Assembly (NCBI GenBank): GCA_023265625.1
Contig: JAHFST010000010.1
Coordinates: 1-64,000, forward strand
Source of the DNA: Deltaproteobacteria bacterium
GTDB taxonomy: Bacteria; UBA10199; JACPAL01; JAHFST01
DNA: 64,000 nt
Reading direction: 5' to 3'
Shown: piece by piece, positions 17,524 to 26,502 of the stretch
How positions within the stretch are numbered: position 1 is the stretch's first letter
Layout: each line of letters begins with the position of its first letter
Program-made: the position numbers and the translations under genes
Notes under the pieces: model-generated
Databases searched by the model: none
Seen by the model: only the letters and a program-made list of their open reading frames with translations
What the model was told of the DNA's origin: nothing

Positions 17524-18510
17524 ATGCATTGGACGTCGCAACGCACTGAGGAATTGTTAGGGCTTGCCTCTGAGTTTGTCCGGTTCCATGTTCACCACCC
17601 TCGACAATTAAAGTTCTTGCAAAGAGCTCTGGCCGGATTGCAGACACAACTTAAGGACCTCGAGTCGCCGCCGTTTTTTATGACGATCCCGTTGTTGGTT
17701 CATTCCGCCATTAGGGACGATGAGCCAGCGGCTCGGGTCTTGGCCATCGCAACGACCTTGCTTTTTTTAGGCATCGATATCTTGGATGACATTGCTGATG
17801 GAGATCTCCCGAATCATTGGCAGGGTTTCAAGTCCTCTGAGATTCAGCTGATGGGCGCAACGTTGCTCGCGACTTTGCCACAGATTGCCATTGCCACATT
17901 GAAGACCTCTTCACAGGTTATTGCTGACATGCATAAGACCCTGGCAGAAGCCTTGCTGCGGATGAGTGCAGGCCAGGAGTCGGATCTGACTCTCTCGGAG
18001 AGCGATAACCTGACATCGGAGGTTGTGGAGGCGTCGGTGGTGGCCAAGAGTGGCGAAGAAATTGGGCTCTTTGCTAGCCTGGCGGCCCAGCTGGCCCAGG
18101 CCCCGCAAACGGTGGTTGAGCACTATGCTGTGATGGGACGGGAGCTGGGGACGGCGGGACAGTTGGTCTCGGATTGCCATGATCTGTTTCAGTCACAAGT
18201 CAGTCGCGATCTGGCCAATGGAACCCGAACTTTTCCCTTGGCCCTCTACCTGGAAAAAAAGCGCGGGCAGGAACGACAGGAATTTTTACTCCTGCTGGGA
18301 CAGGCGCGCCAAGGGCGGCCGGTCCTTAAGTCGGTTCGACAATGTCTCCATGAATCGGGGGTGTTGCGGATGACCGCGTTTGTGGTGGAACTCCACTGTC
18401 AACGGGCTCAGGAGGCGCTGTTGAAGGCTAAGCCACTTGAGCCAGCGGCCTCCGCGTTACGTGCCACCATCGACAATATTTCATTTTTTACCAAGGGTAA
18501 GGTTGTTTAA
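17524..18510 (+). CDS. Polyprenyl-synthetase-family enzyme with atypical substrate site
   Basis: 328 residues, trans-isoprenyl diphosphate synthase fold. The first Asp-rich motif is intact (ILDDIADGDLPNHWQG, a DDxxD). The second is degenerate (QLVSDCHDLF, with Ser for the first Asp), followed by the conserved RDLANGTRTFPLALYL segment. The usual N-terminal GGKRxRP segment that holds isopentenyl diphosphate is absent; LESPPFFMTIPLLVHS occupies its place. This suggests an enzyme that ionises a prenyl diphosphate but uses another acceptor or cyclises it, comparable in logic to ComQ, which prenylates a Trp of a small peptide. It lies 3 bases after the small-protein gene and its stop overlaps the next start (TAATG). 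Confidence 0.75.
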   Translation: MHWTSQRTEELLGLASEFVRFHVHHPRQLKFLQRALAGLQTQLKDLESPPFFMTIPLLVHSAIRDDEPAARVLAIATTLLFLGIDILDDIADGDLPNHWQGFKSSEIQLMGATLLATLPQIAIATLKTSSQVIADMHKTLAEALLRMSAGQESDLTLSESDNLTSEVVEASVVAKSGEEIGLFASLAAQLAQAPQTVVEHYAVMGRELGTAGQLVSDCHDLFQSQVSRDLANGTRTFPLALYLEKKRGQERQEFLLLLGQARQGRPVLKSVRQCLHESGVLRMTAFVVELHCQRAQEALLKAKPLEPAASALRATIDNISFFTKGKVV

Positions 18511-20516
18511 TGCCCCATGCCTCAAACTTTGAATCACGAATCCTCTTACTGTTAGGCGTGCCCGCGTTTCGAGATTTGCCCGTTGCTACCTTGAGGGAGG
18601 TCGCAAGCCAGTTGCTTCCGGCTACATTTCAGCCGGAGGCCCTCATCATTCGGGAGGGGGATGTGGGCGATCGGCTTTATCTCATTGAACACGGTCATGC
18701 CGAGGTTATTACCCAATCAGGGAGCGATACAGTTGTTTTGGCGACGCTTGCCCCTGGAGAAATTTTTGGGCAAATGGCCTTGCTATTTCCAGGCGCCAAA
18801 CGTTCTGCCACAGTCAAGGCGAGCACAACACTGCGGGTTCTGGCACTGGAGATTCATGTTTTTACCGATCTTCTCAACCGGCACCCTCAAACCAAGGCGA
18901 TTTTTTCAGAAATGGTCAAAAGGTTGGCCACTTATAATTTTCTCAAACTGGCGAGTCCCTTTGGTGCCCTCGATTTGGATAATTTGCAGGCGCTCACAGC
19001 AAAATTGCAAACGAAGTCCGTAGCCACCGGTGTGGTGATTTTACGTCAGGGGGAACCAGGCGATGCCTGCTATTTGATCCAGCAGGGGCGGGTTGAGGTT
19101 GTTGAGCGGGGTAAGTCAGGTGAAGAAAAATCCTTGGCTCAACTGGGACCTGGGTGTTTGTTTGGGGAGGCGGCCTTGCTCACTGACACACCCCGGAGTG
19201 CGACTGTGCGGGCGCTTGAACCCTGTGAATTGCTGGCGCTTAGCCGAATCGATTTATTGGCGGCGCTTGGTTCGAACCAAAAGCTAGGAAGTCAACTGTT
19301 GGAGATCTTGCAACTGCGTGATCGTCCGTACCAACGGCCCGGTATTGTTGTTTGCCACCGTCAGACCCATGAGGGTGTGTTCACGATCCTGAAAAATCCC
19401 CAACAAGGCACTTATTACCAATTATCCCCCGAGGGGTGGTTTATTTGGCAACAACTCGATGGTGAGCATAATTTAAGGGATCTCGCGATCAGTTACTTTG
19501 AGCAATTTAAGGCCTTTGCCCCCTATGCCATTGCGGCGACGATTGGCAAACTCGTCACGGCAGGTTTTGCCCGGAGCCGTCTCTCCAAGGTACGTATGGG
19601 GCGGGAACAGTCGTTATCGTGGTGGCAGCGTTTTGCACAATTTTCCAGGGGAGTTTTAGTGTGGCGCTTGCTTTTACAAAATGTGGATGGCCCCCTGAGT
19701 CGTCTTTACCACAGGCGATTTCGCTGGGTTTACACCTGGCCATCCCAAATTTTTCTGGGGATGGTGACCCTGTTGGGGGGTATTACCTTTTTTCAACAGG
19801 TACCCTCTGTAAAAATAGCCCTCACGCATATGCGGGTGCCAGCGGTTTGGGTGTTATTGATCCCCATGATCTTGTTTGCGGTGTTGGTTCATGAGGCGGG
19901 GCATGCCTTTACCACGAAGGCCTTTGGCCGTGAGGTGAGGTCAGTGGGTTTGGGTTGGTATTGGTTCGGCCCCATTTTTTTTGTGGATACCTCGGACATG
20001 TGGTTAGAAAAAAAATGGCCGCGGGTGGCGGTGAGCCTGTCTGGCGTCTATGCCAATTTGGTCTTGGCGGGCATTGCCTCCCTCATAGGTTGGTGTTTTC
20101 ACGATAGCTCGTGGGTAGATGTCTGTTGGATTTTTGCACTGGGCTCGTACGTGGCTGTTTTGGTGAACCTCAATCCCCTCATGGAGTATGATGGGTACTA
20201 CGTCCTCATGGACTTGCTGGAACGGCCCAACCTTCGGCGTCATTGCCTATCCTGGCTGGGCCGGGAGTTTCCCAAGGCGATACGAAATCCCGCGCTGCTT
20301 AAAAACCATGGGTTGGAACTATTTTTTGGCCTGGGCTCGCTCCTCTATGTTATTTTCATGATCCTACAGTCTGTGGTGATGTATCATGTGTTTGTCAGTG
20401 ATTTGATTCATCCGTATCTTCCGCACTTTTTGACCGCTTCATTGGCTTGGTTGGTGGCTGGCGTGACTTTTTTGTTTTGTATGCTTGGGGTGGTGGGTGA
20501 CTTGCGCGAGACTTAG
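18510..20516 (+). CDS. cNMP-binding x2 + PqqD-like + M50 site-2 protease fusion
   Basis: 668 residues. Domain order: cyclic-nucleotide-binding domain 1 (about 15-135, phosphate cassette GEIFGQMALLFPGAKRSAT with Gln for the usual Glu); domain 2 (about 145-270, canonical GCLFGEAALLTDTPRSAT); PqqD-like region (about 280-365, GTYYQLSPEGWFIWQQLDG); then membrane segments with an M50 zinc protease core: HEAGH at about 461 and LNPLMEYDGYY at about 553. Both metal-binding motifs are complete. PqqD-like domains bind leader peptides in RiPP systems, and M50 proteases cut in or near membranes, so a role in recognising and processing or exporting the 67-residue product is plausible. Last gene of the cassette. 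Confidence 0.85.
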   Translation: MPHASNFESRILLLLGVPAFRDLPVATLREVASQLLPATFQPEALIIREGDVGDRLYLIEHGHAEVITQSGSDTVVLATLAPGEIFGQMALLFPGAKRSATVKASTTLRVLALEIHVFTDLLNRHPQTKAIFSEMVKRLATYNFLKLASPFGALDLDNLQALTAKLQTKSVATGVVILRQGEPGDACYLIQQGRVEVVERGKSGEEKSLAQLGPGCLFGEAALLTDTPRSATVRALEPCELLALSRIDLLAALGSNQKLGSQLLEILQLRDRPYQRPGIVVCHRQTHEGVFTILKNPQQGTYYQLSPEGWFIWQQLDGEHNLRDLAISYFEQFKAFAPYAIAATIGKLVTAGFARSRLSKVRMGREQSLSWWQRFAQFSRGVLVWRLLLQNVDGPLSRLYHRRFRWVYTWPSQIFLGMVTLLGGITFFQQVPSVKIALTHMRVPAVWVLLIPMILFAVLVHEAGHAFTTKAFGREVRSVGLGWYWFGPIFFVDTSDMWLEKKWPRVAVSLSGVYANLVLAGIASLIGWCFHDSSWVDVCWIFALGSYVAVLVNLNPLMEYDGYYVLMDLLERPNLRRHCLSWLGREFPKAIRNPALLKNHGLELFFGLGSLLYVIFMILQSVVMYHVFVSDLIHPYLPHFLTASLAWLVAGVTFLFCMLGVVGDLRET

Positions 20517-20550
20517 GTATGAATATCGTTTATTCCCTGTCGTTATTCCC

Positions 20551-20579
20551 TTGACTAACGAAACCAATCTTCGTAGCAT
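20551..20579 (+). promoter_or_regulatory. Sigma-70-type promoter for rpsU-yqeY-dnaG-rpoD
   Basis: TTGACT (20551-20556) and TAGCAT (20574-20579) are spaced by exactly 17 bases, about 70 bases before rpsU. The position fits the promoter of the macromolecular-synthesis operon. Confidence 0.5.
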
Positions 20580-20651
20580 CCGGCGCTTTATAAATTAAGT
20601 AAGTGTTTGTTTTATTTGAATGTTTTTTAAGGAGTCAGAAAGAGGAGCTCT

Positions 20652-20849
20652 ATGTCAGTCGGTGTACGTATTCGTGAAGGCGAATCCTTCGAAGGGGCGG
20701 TGAAGCGTTTTAAGAAGATGTGCGAGAAGGCCGGCATCTTGTCCGAGCTGCGCAAACGCGAACACTACGAGAAACCATCGGTGCGACGCAAGAAGAAGGC
20801 GATTGCGGCGCGCAAACGGGCCCTTAAAAAGTATCGGACCATCTTTTAA
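20652..20849 (+). CDS. rpsU: 30S ribosomal protein S21
   Basis: 65 residues, the normal length. It starts [20 protein letters not shown] and has the very basic tail [18 protein letters not shown] of bS21. It is the last protein to join the small subunit and helps base pairing with the Shine-Dalgarno sequence. GAGGAG lies 5 bases before the ATG. Its TAA overlaps the yqeY ATG (TAATG), making the two coupled. Confidence 0.97.
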   Translation: MSVGVRIREGESFEGAVKRFKKMCEKAGILSELRKREHYEKPSVRRKKKAIAARKRALKKYRTIF

Positions 20850-21292
20850 TGGACACACGGGAAGGATTGCGGAAATCCATGCTGGAAGCGACCAAGCAGC
20901 GCGACCAGGTGAAACTGGATACGCTCCGTATGGCCATCTCCGCGTTTCGCTACAAGGAAATTGAGAATAAGGGAACGCTGACGGAAGACGAGGTGTTGCG
21001 CGTTATCAGCGGTCTTTGTAAGCAGCGGCGTGATTCCATCGAGCAATTTTCCAAAGCGGGTCGGCAGGATCTGGCGGACAAGGAAACCCGCGAGTTGAAG
21101 ATTTTGGAGGAGTTTCTCCCGCGTCCGATGGATCGGACGGAGTTGGAGCAGCTCGTCAAAAAAGTCGTTCAGGAATTGGGAGCCTCTGGGGCAAAAGATA
21201 CCGGTAAAGTGATGAAGACCTTGATGCCTTTAGTGGCCGGTAAGGCGGATGGTAAGTTAGTGAGTGAGTTGGTTAAAAGTTTGTTAGGTTGA
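20849..21292 (+). CDS. yqeY: GatB/YqeY domain protein
   Basis: 147 residues. Characteristic pattern: LRKSMLEATKQRDQVKLDTL at the start, then EEFLPRPMDRTELEQLV, and the C-terminal DTGKVMKTLMPLVAGKADGK, which resembles the GatB tail domain. The family's function is unproven; a tRNA-binding role is assumed from the GatB similarity. Placement between rpsU and dnaG is common in many bacteria. Confidence 0.93.
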   Translation: MDTREGLRKSMLEATKQRDQVKLDTLRMAISAFRYKEIENKGTLTEDEVLRVISGLCKQRRDSIEQFSKAGRQDLADKETRELKILEEFLPRPMDRTELEQLVKKVVQELGASGAKDTGKVMKTLMPLVAGKADGKLVSELVKSLLG

Positions 21293-21310
21293 AAAATGTA
21301 GAGGTGCGGT

Positions 21311-23125
21311 GTGCCGTGCCCTTCATTACATTCCCCGGGGGTGGGTTTGATACCAGACAGCGATATTGAGCGAATTCGCTCAGGTGCCGATGTTGTAGTT
21401 TTAATCGGAGAAACCGTTGCCCTCAAACGAGCCGGGCGCAATTGGAAGGGGCTTTGTCCCTTTCATGGCGAGAAGACTCCCTCTTTTACGGTCAATCCTG
21501 ACAAACAAATCTATCATTGTTTTGGTTGTGGCGAAGGCGGCGATGTTTTTCGCTACTTCATGAAGCATTCGGGTATTTCCTTTGTGGAGGCTGTGGAACG
21601 CTTGGCCGACCGCCTTGGCATACAACTCTCAAATATTTCCGAGGGCGGCGAGGATTTACAAAAACGCCGGAGCGAGCGTGAGGCGGCCTATCAACTCAAT
21701 CGGCTCGCCGCGCGTTTTTTTACCCATTGTTTGTTAGATCCAAAACTGGGTGAACGGGGTCGCAAATATTTGGCGGCGCGTGGCATTGATCTGAAGACGG
21801 CGGAGGCTTGCGGGTTGGGGTATGCCCCGGCTGATGGACAAAATCTGTTACGTTTTCTGCAGGGACAAAAGGCCTCGCAAGCGTTGGCCTTGACCCTGGG
21901 GTTGATGCGCCAAAATGAACGCGGGGCCTATGATTTTTTTCGGGACCGATTAACCTTCTCCATTTGTTCTTCGGATGGAAAGACGTTGGGTTTCTCAGGC
22001 CGGGCCTTGGAAGACGCGCAGCAGCCCAAGTATCTTAATTCTCCCGATTCGCTGATTTATAACAAGAGTGAGTCTCTTTTGGGGATGCAGGTCGCTCCCG
22101 AGGCGGTTCGCCAGGAGAAGCAGGTGGTTTTGGTGGAAGGCAATGTGGATTGGTTGCGCCTGGTGCAGACAGGGTTGCGCCACGTGGTGGCCCCGCTTGG
22201 CACCGCTTTGACGGAGCGACAAATTCGCTTGCTGGCTCGCTGGACGGATCAGTTTGTCCTCCTTTTTGATGGGGATAGTGCCGGTATCAAGGCGGCGGAT
22301 CGGGCCTTGGAATTGTTTCTACCCCTGGGGATCATCCCCAAGGTCGTGTTGTTACCGGAGGGGGAGGATCCCGATACCTTTGTCCTCAAGCAAGGGATCG
22401 AACCACTCCGACAGTCCATTACCCAGGCCAGGTATTTATTAGATGTGATGGTAGAACGCCTGCTCAAGCGTGGTTCCCTGCCGGAGCGGGCTCAAGGGAT
22501 TGAAAGGCTAGGTTCTTTGCTGGCTAAGCTGCCGGGAAATGTTGAAAAAACCATGTATATTCAAAGACTTGCGGATAATTTTGGATTACCAGAAAAAGTT
22601 TTATGGGAGGCCGTGCAAAAGCCTAGCAACTTTTCCGGACAAAGGGCCGATGAAGGGGGGACGGCGCTGCGGCCTGATCGCCAGGCGTCGAAGTTGCCAC
22701 CGCTGGAAAAGGCCTTAGTTGAGGTGTTATTCACCGGCCAGGTCAATGGGGGGTTGCTCCTCAAGGAGATTGAGGCGGAGGCGTTTGCCCACCCCCTGCT
22801 GCGACAAATCTGGCAGCGGTGTCGCCGCCAGTTCGAGGCGCAGGGAAAGTTGGAAGTAGCCTCCTTGTTGTCCGGTATCGAGGAGGACGAAGTGCGGCAG
22901 TTGGCCTCTCGCTTGGCGATTTCCGCCGAAAGTTGGATGCCCGGCGGGGAAAAGATGGTGGAGGATTGTTTAAGGCAGTTTCGCACGGTAAAAATGAAAG
23001 AGGAGTTGAAAAAATTGTCTGGGGAGATTCGGGATGCGGAAGGACAGCGGAATGAGTCACAGCTTCAGCAATTGATGGAGAGAAAAAATCAGCTGTTAAG
23101 AACCATTGGAACGACGGTGCACTAG
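21311..23125 (+). CDS. dnaG: DNA primase
   Basis: 604 residues. Makes RNA primers at the replication fork. The N-terminal zinc ribbon CPFHGEKTPSF with YHCFGCGEGGDVF is complete; the TOPRIM centre has VLVEGNVDWL (the usual VEGYMD is altered here) and FDGDSAG. The C-terminal helicase-interacting region is less conserved. The start used is GTG 21311, preceded by AGAGGTG. Homology with the usual IPxxxIDxIR N-terminus would also fit GTG 21341 or TTG 21347, so the first 10-12 residues are uncertain. In operon with rpsU-yqeY and rpoD. Confidence 0.95.
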   Translation: MPCPSLHSPGVGLIPDSDIERIRSGADVVVLIGETVALKRAGRNWKGLCPFHGEKTPSFTVNPDKQIYHCFGCGEGGDVFRYFMKHSGISFVEAVERLADRLGIQLSNISEGGEDLQKRRSEREAAYQLNRLAARFFTHCLLDPKLGERGRKYLAARGIDLKTAEACGLGYAPADGQNLLRFLQGQKASQALALTLGLMRQNERGAYDFFRDRLTFSICSSDGKTLGFSGRALEDAQQPKYLNSPDSLIYNKSESLLGMQVAPEAVRQEKQVVLVEGNVDWLRLVQTGLRHVVAPLGTALTERQIRLLARWTDQFVLLFDGDSAGIKAADRALELFLPLGIIPKVVLLPEGEDPDTFVLKQGIEPLRQSITQARYLLDVMVERLLKRGSLPERAQGIERLGSLLAKLPGNVEKTMYIQRLADNFGLPEKVLWEAVQKPSNFSGQRADEGGTALRPDRQASKLPPLEKALVEVLFTGQVNGGLLLKEIEAEAFAHPLLRQIWQRCRRQFEAQGKLEVASLLSGIEEDEVRQLASRLAISAESWMPGGEKMVEDCLRQFRTVKMKEELKKLSGEIRDAEGQRNESQLQQLMERKNQLLRTIGTTVH

Positions 23126-23146
23126 AGCACTTACGAGGGTATTCAT

Positions 23147-24949
23147 ATGCGGAAGGGAATGGGAGAGATCCCGAAAGAGTCTGAAAAGAAGGATTTAAAA
23201 GAGGTGCAACAGCTCATCAGCTTGGGCAAAGAGCGCGGCTTCTTGACTTATGAAGAAGTGAACGATGCCTTGCCGGATGATGTGGTGTCTCCCGGCCAGC
23301 TCGATGATGTCCTCTCGATGTTTGATGAGATGGATATCGAGGTGGTGGACGACGAGGAGGAGGGAAAGCTCCTGAAGAAGAAGGATGAGGAAGAAAAGCC
23401 CGCCCCTCGTGGTGAAGAAGAGGCGACGCCGCAGAAAGAGGTGGATGCGGATGCGGCGAGCAAGTCGACGGACCCGGTACGGCTCTATTTGAGAAAAATG
23501 GGTTCCGTGGCCCTCTTGACGCGTGAGGGTGAGGTTGAGATTGCCAAACGTATTGAGCAGGGTGAGGACGATGTCCTGCGGATCTTACTCAAAACCCCGC
23601 TTGGCTTGAATGAATTTGTGGAGATGGGCGAGAAGCTCTCCCGCAACAAGGTTCGTGTCGCCGATTTGGTCAAGGACTTTGATGATATTGAGGAGGGGGA
23701 AGGCCTCGATGAGTCGGAGTATCGCGCCAAGGTCCTGAAGCTCATGGGAAGGTTGCGGACCCAGGCCAAGAAGTATCGGGACCTGTTGGGCCGTGCGGCG
23801 AATGAGCGTCTGCGCAAGGAAAATCGCGACAAGGCGGCGGCTCAGGGGAATGTGATTCGGGAAGAGATGTTAGAGGCGTTGAAAGATATGCGCCTCAACA
23901 AGAAGGCGCTGTGGGCCGTCATGAATCGCTTGACGGAGTTGGCGGGTCTTATTGAAGAGCAGGAAAAAGTTATCTTGAGTTGCCGACGCCGTCTCGGGGT
24001 TGGGCAAGACGAGATCAAGGAATTATTACAGAAGTTTCGCCGCAGCCCTTATTTTCAGAAGAAGATCTGTCATGAGATGAAGTTGAGCAAGGAAGATCTC
24101 GAAAAGATTGTGGAGACCTTTCGCCAGGCGGAGAAAAAAATTCGCGAATCAGAACGGTTTTTTGGCGGGGAGGCCAAAGAGGTACGCCAGGCCATTAAAG
24201 ATATCCGCCGTGCCGAGGTTTTTGCGGAGCGGGCCAAGAGCGAGCTCGTGGAGGCCAATTTGCGCTTGGTGGTGAGTATCGCCAAAAAATACACCAATCG
24301 AGGTCTGCAGTTTCTGGATCTGATCCAAGAAGGAAATATCGGTTTGATGAAGGCGGTGGACAAGTTTGAGTACAAACGCGGTTATAAATTTAGCACCTAT
24401 GCCACTTGGTGGATTCGTCAGGCGATTACCCGCGCGATTGCGGATCAGGCCCGGACAATTCGTATCCCGGTCCACATGATTGAGACCATCAACAAGTTGG
24501 TCAGGACGTCTCGTTATTTGGTGCAGGAATTGGGGCGTGAGCCGAGTCCGGAAGAGATTGCCGAAAAGATGGAGTTGCCGCTGGAGAAGGTGCGCAAGGT
24601 GTTACGGATCGCCAAGGAACCGATCTCTCTGGAGACTCCGATTGGGGAAGAGGAAGATAGCCATTTGGGAGATTTTGTCGAAGACAAGTCGATCCCAACG
24701 CCAGCGGAAGCGGTGACGAACCTCAATCTTTCGGAGCAAACTCAGCGGGTTTTATCGACCCTGACGCCTCGGGAAGAAAAGGTGCTCCGGATGCGTTTTG
24801 GGATCGGTGAGAAGTCGGACCATACGCTGGAAGAGGTTGGAAAGAATTTTTCGGTCACGCGGGAACGGATCCGGCAGATTGAGGCGAAGGCGCTGAGGAA
24901 GTTGCGGCATCCGAGTCGGGCGAAAAGGTTGAGGAGCTTTGTTGATTAA
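23147..24949 (+). CDS. rpoD: RNA polymerase primary sigma factor RpoD (sigma-70)
   Basis: 600 residues. Region 1.1 at the N-terminus is followed by a very acidic linker ([20 protein letters not shown]), region 1.2 ([11 protein letters not shown]), a long non-conserved region, then region 2 ([40 protein letters not shown]), region 3 and region 4 with the -35 helix-turn-helix ([20 protein letters not shown]). Complete. Its expected -10/-35 recognition is standard, consistent with the TTGACA/TATAAT-like promoters noted in this window. Confidence 0.97.
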   Translation: MRKGMGEIPKESEKKDLKEVQQLISLGKERGFLTYEEVNDALPDDVVSPGQLDDVLSMFDEMDIEVVDDEEEGKLLKKKDEEEKPAPRGEEEATPQKEVDADAASKSTDPVRLYLRKMGSVALLTREGEVEIAKRIEQGEDDVLRILLKTPLGLNEFVEMGEKLSRNKVRVADLVKDFDDIEEGEGLDESEYRAKVLKLMGRLRTQAKKYRDLLGRAANERLRKENRDKAAAQGNVIREEMLEALKDMRLNKKALWAVMNRLTELAGLIEEQEKVILSCRRRLGVGQDEIKELLQKFRRSPYFQKKICHEMKLSKEDLEKIVETFRQAEKKIRESERFFGGEAKEVRQAIKDIRRAEVFAERAKSELVEANLRLVVSIAKKYTNRGLQFLDLIQEGNIGLMKAVDKFEYKRGYKFSTYATWWIRQAITRAIADQARTIRIPVHMIETINKLVRTSRYLVQELGREPSPEEIAEKMELPLEKVRKVLRIAKEPISLETPIGEEEDSHLGDFVEDKSIPTPAEAVTNLNLSEQTQRVLSTLTPREEKVLRMRFGIGEKSDHTLEEVGKNFSVTRERIRQIEAKALRKLRHPSRAKRLRSFVD

Positions 24950-24951
24950 CC

Positions 24952-25023
24952 GGGCCTGTAGCTCAATGGTAGAGCCCCCGGCTCATAACCGGACCGTTCC
25001 AGGTTCGAGTCCTGGCGGGCCCA
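24952..25023 (+). tRNA. tRNA-Met (CAT anticodon)
   Basis: Acceptor GGGCCTG pairs with CGGGCCC, the D arm is GCTCAATGGTAGAGC, the seven-base anticodon loop is CTCATAA with anticodon CAT (24984-24986), and the T arm is CCAGGTTCGAGTCCTGG. The discriminator is A and CCA is not encoded. Elongator Met is preferred because the first pair is G-C, so it is not an initiator; a tRNA-Ile2 with modified C34 cannot be excluded by eye. One anticodon-stem pair (27-43) is a mismatch. It lies 2 bases after rpoD and 7 bases before the next gene. Confidence 0.93.
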
Positions 25024-25030
25024 TATTTTT

Positions 25031-25777
25031 ATGACAGAACAAACACAAGTGAAGGAACAGCTTCAAAAGATCTTCCGGCTCAGCAACTATGATGCCCAGA
25101 TTCTTGCTTTGCAGGAAGAGCGAGAGGCCATTGAGGCTGGGCGGCAGGAGTTGGCACTCTCTTTGTCGACGCGTCAGGCCGAGTTGGAGGAGAAGCAGGG
25201 GCGCATGCAGGGTTTGGAGAAGGAGCGGATTTCTTTGGAAGGTGATGTGCAATTGATGCAGTCGCGGATCAAGGAGTTTGAATCCAAGTTAAACCAGATT
25301 AAGACCAACAAAGAATATCAGGCCGCCCTCAAAGAGGTTGCGCAGAGCCGGAAGGATATTAAGGATAAAGAAGATCTTATTTTGCAAAAGATGTCGGAAT
25401 TGGAGCCTTTGAAGCAGGAGGTTGAGACCGCTGTCAAGGAACGCCAAGTGCAACTAGAGGAGAATAAGCAGCGTTGTGCAGAATTGGATCGGAAAGAGGT
25501 TGAGTTGGAGTCGAAGATTGAGGAATTGCACGGAGAACGCGCCCAAATGCTCCCTTTGATTGAGTCGAGCCTGTTGGTGCGTTATGAAAGAGTTAAAAAA
25601 ATGCGCTCGGAGGGATTGGCGAGTATTGAACACGGGGTCTGTTTAGGGTGTCATATGCGGATCCCGCCACAAATTTTGAATGAGATCTTGAAGGGGTTGG
25701 TGATTCATACCTGCCCTTCATGTACGCGGGTGTTATATCTTTCTGTTCCAGAGGCGCAGACGAGGGAGGTCAGTTAA
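25031..25777 (+). CDS. C4-type zinc ribbon, coiled-coil protein (DUF164-like)
   Basis: 248 residues. A long coiled coil (about 15-180, Glu/Lys/Gln-rich) ends in a C4 zinc ribbon: CLGCHMRIPP and HTCPSCTRVLYL. This architecture is a conserved bacterial family of uncertain role, implicated in nucleic acid or regulatory functions in some species. It follows rpoD and tRNA-Met, and its TAA overlaps the ATG of the next gene (TAATG). Confidence 0.88.
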   Translation: MTEQTQVKEQLQKIFRLSNYDAQILALQEEREAIEAGRQELALSLSTRQAELEEKQGRMQGLEKERISLEGDVQLMQSRIKEFESKLNQIKTNKEYQAALKEVAQSRKDIKDKEDLILQKMSELEPLKQEVETAVKERQVQLEENKQRCAELDRKEVELESKIEELHGERAQMLPLIESSLLVRYERVKKMRSEGLASIEHGVCLGCHMRIPPQILNEILKGLVIHTCPSCTRVLYLSVPEAQTREVS

Positions 25778-26088
25778 TGAAGATACAATCGTTACCGAAG
25801 GAGATGTTGGTGGAAATTTTGCACTATATGGCCGACTATGAACGCCTGGAGGGATTGGAGCAAATCCTCCATGGAGATTTTTCGATCCTGGATGTACGGG
25901 CTGCGATGCGCGAATTGGCGGTGCAGTTGCGCGATGAATTGGGTGAAGAACGTCAAGCGGACGGGGTGTCTGATGCGCAGGGTATTAGTCATCTCTCGGC
26001 GCATACCAAAAAAATCTTGTCCGGCCTGTCACCACGGGAAGAAAAAGCCTTATTGAGGGTGTTTAAGCTCGTTGAGGGTGTGAAATAA
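25777..26088 (+). CDS. Hypothetical protein with a sigma region 4-like tail
   Basis: 103 residues, not recognised as a family. The ATG overlaps the zinc-ribbon gene stop, so it is translated in the same unit, and the RNase H-like gene starts 1 base after it. The C-terminal LSGLSPREEKALLRVFKLVE resembles the start of sigma-70 region 4 (RpoD here has [15 protein letters not shown]), but there is no helix-turn-helix after it. It may be an RNA polymerase-interacting protein or the match may be chance. Confidence 0.6.
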   Translation: MKIQSLPKEMLVEILHYMADYERLEGLEQILHGDFSILDVRAAMRELAVQLRDELGEERQADGVSDAQGISHLSAHTKKILSGLSPREEKALLRVFKLVEGVK

Positions 26089-26089
26089 T

Positions 26090-26491
26090 TTGAAAAAAGC
26101 GGTTCTTTATACCGATGGGGCGTCGCGCGGCAATCCTGGCCCGGCGGGTGCGGGGTCGTACCTACAGGATGAAAAGGGACAGGTCTTGGCCGAGGTGGCC
26201 GCTTATCTGGGGACGACGACCAACAATGTGGCTGAATATCAGGGCCTCTTGCATGGGTTGCGCAAGGCCTTGGAGTTGGGAATTGATGAGATTGTGATTC
26301 GGGCCGATTCGGAGCTGATGATTCGACAGATCCAGGGTAGGTACCGGGTCAAAAATGAGGGGCTCAAGCCCCTCTATCAAGAGGCGATGGGTTTGTTGAA
26401 AAAATTTCGAACCTACACGACCCAACATGTCCCCCGCGAACAGAATAAAGAGGCCGATCGGTTGTCGAATGAGGCGATTGATAATGCGTAA
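26090..26491 (+). CDS. Ribonuclease HI-like protein
   Basis: 133 residues, RVT_3/RNase H fold. The catalytic acid set is visible in order: Asp in LYTDGASRGNPGPAG, Glu in NVAEYQGLLHGL, Asp in VIRADSELMIRQI, and Asp in NKEADRLSNEA. It should cut RNA in RNA-DNA hybrids. The start appears to be TTG 26090, one base after the preceding stop; a GAGGGTG lies a little far upstream. It is shorter than E. coli RNase HI and lacks the basic protrusion, the usual form of this subgroup. Confidence 0.85.
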   Translation: MKKAVLYTDGASRGNPGPAGAGSYLQDEKGQVLAEVAAYLGTTTNNVAEYQGLLHGLRKALELGIDEIVIRADSELMIRQIQGRYRVKNEGLKPLYQEAMGLLKKFRTYTTQHVPREQNKEADRLSNEAIDNA

Positions 26492-26502
26492 ACTTTTTTT
26501 TT

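Noticed and set aside
24952-25023. Initiator tRNA (fMet)
   Set aside because: The first acceptor pair is G-C, and the anticodon stem lacks the three G-C pairs typical of initiators.
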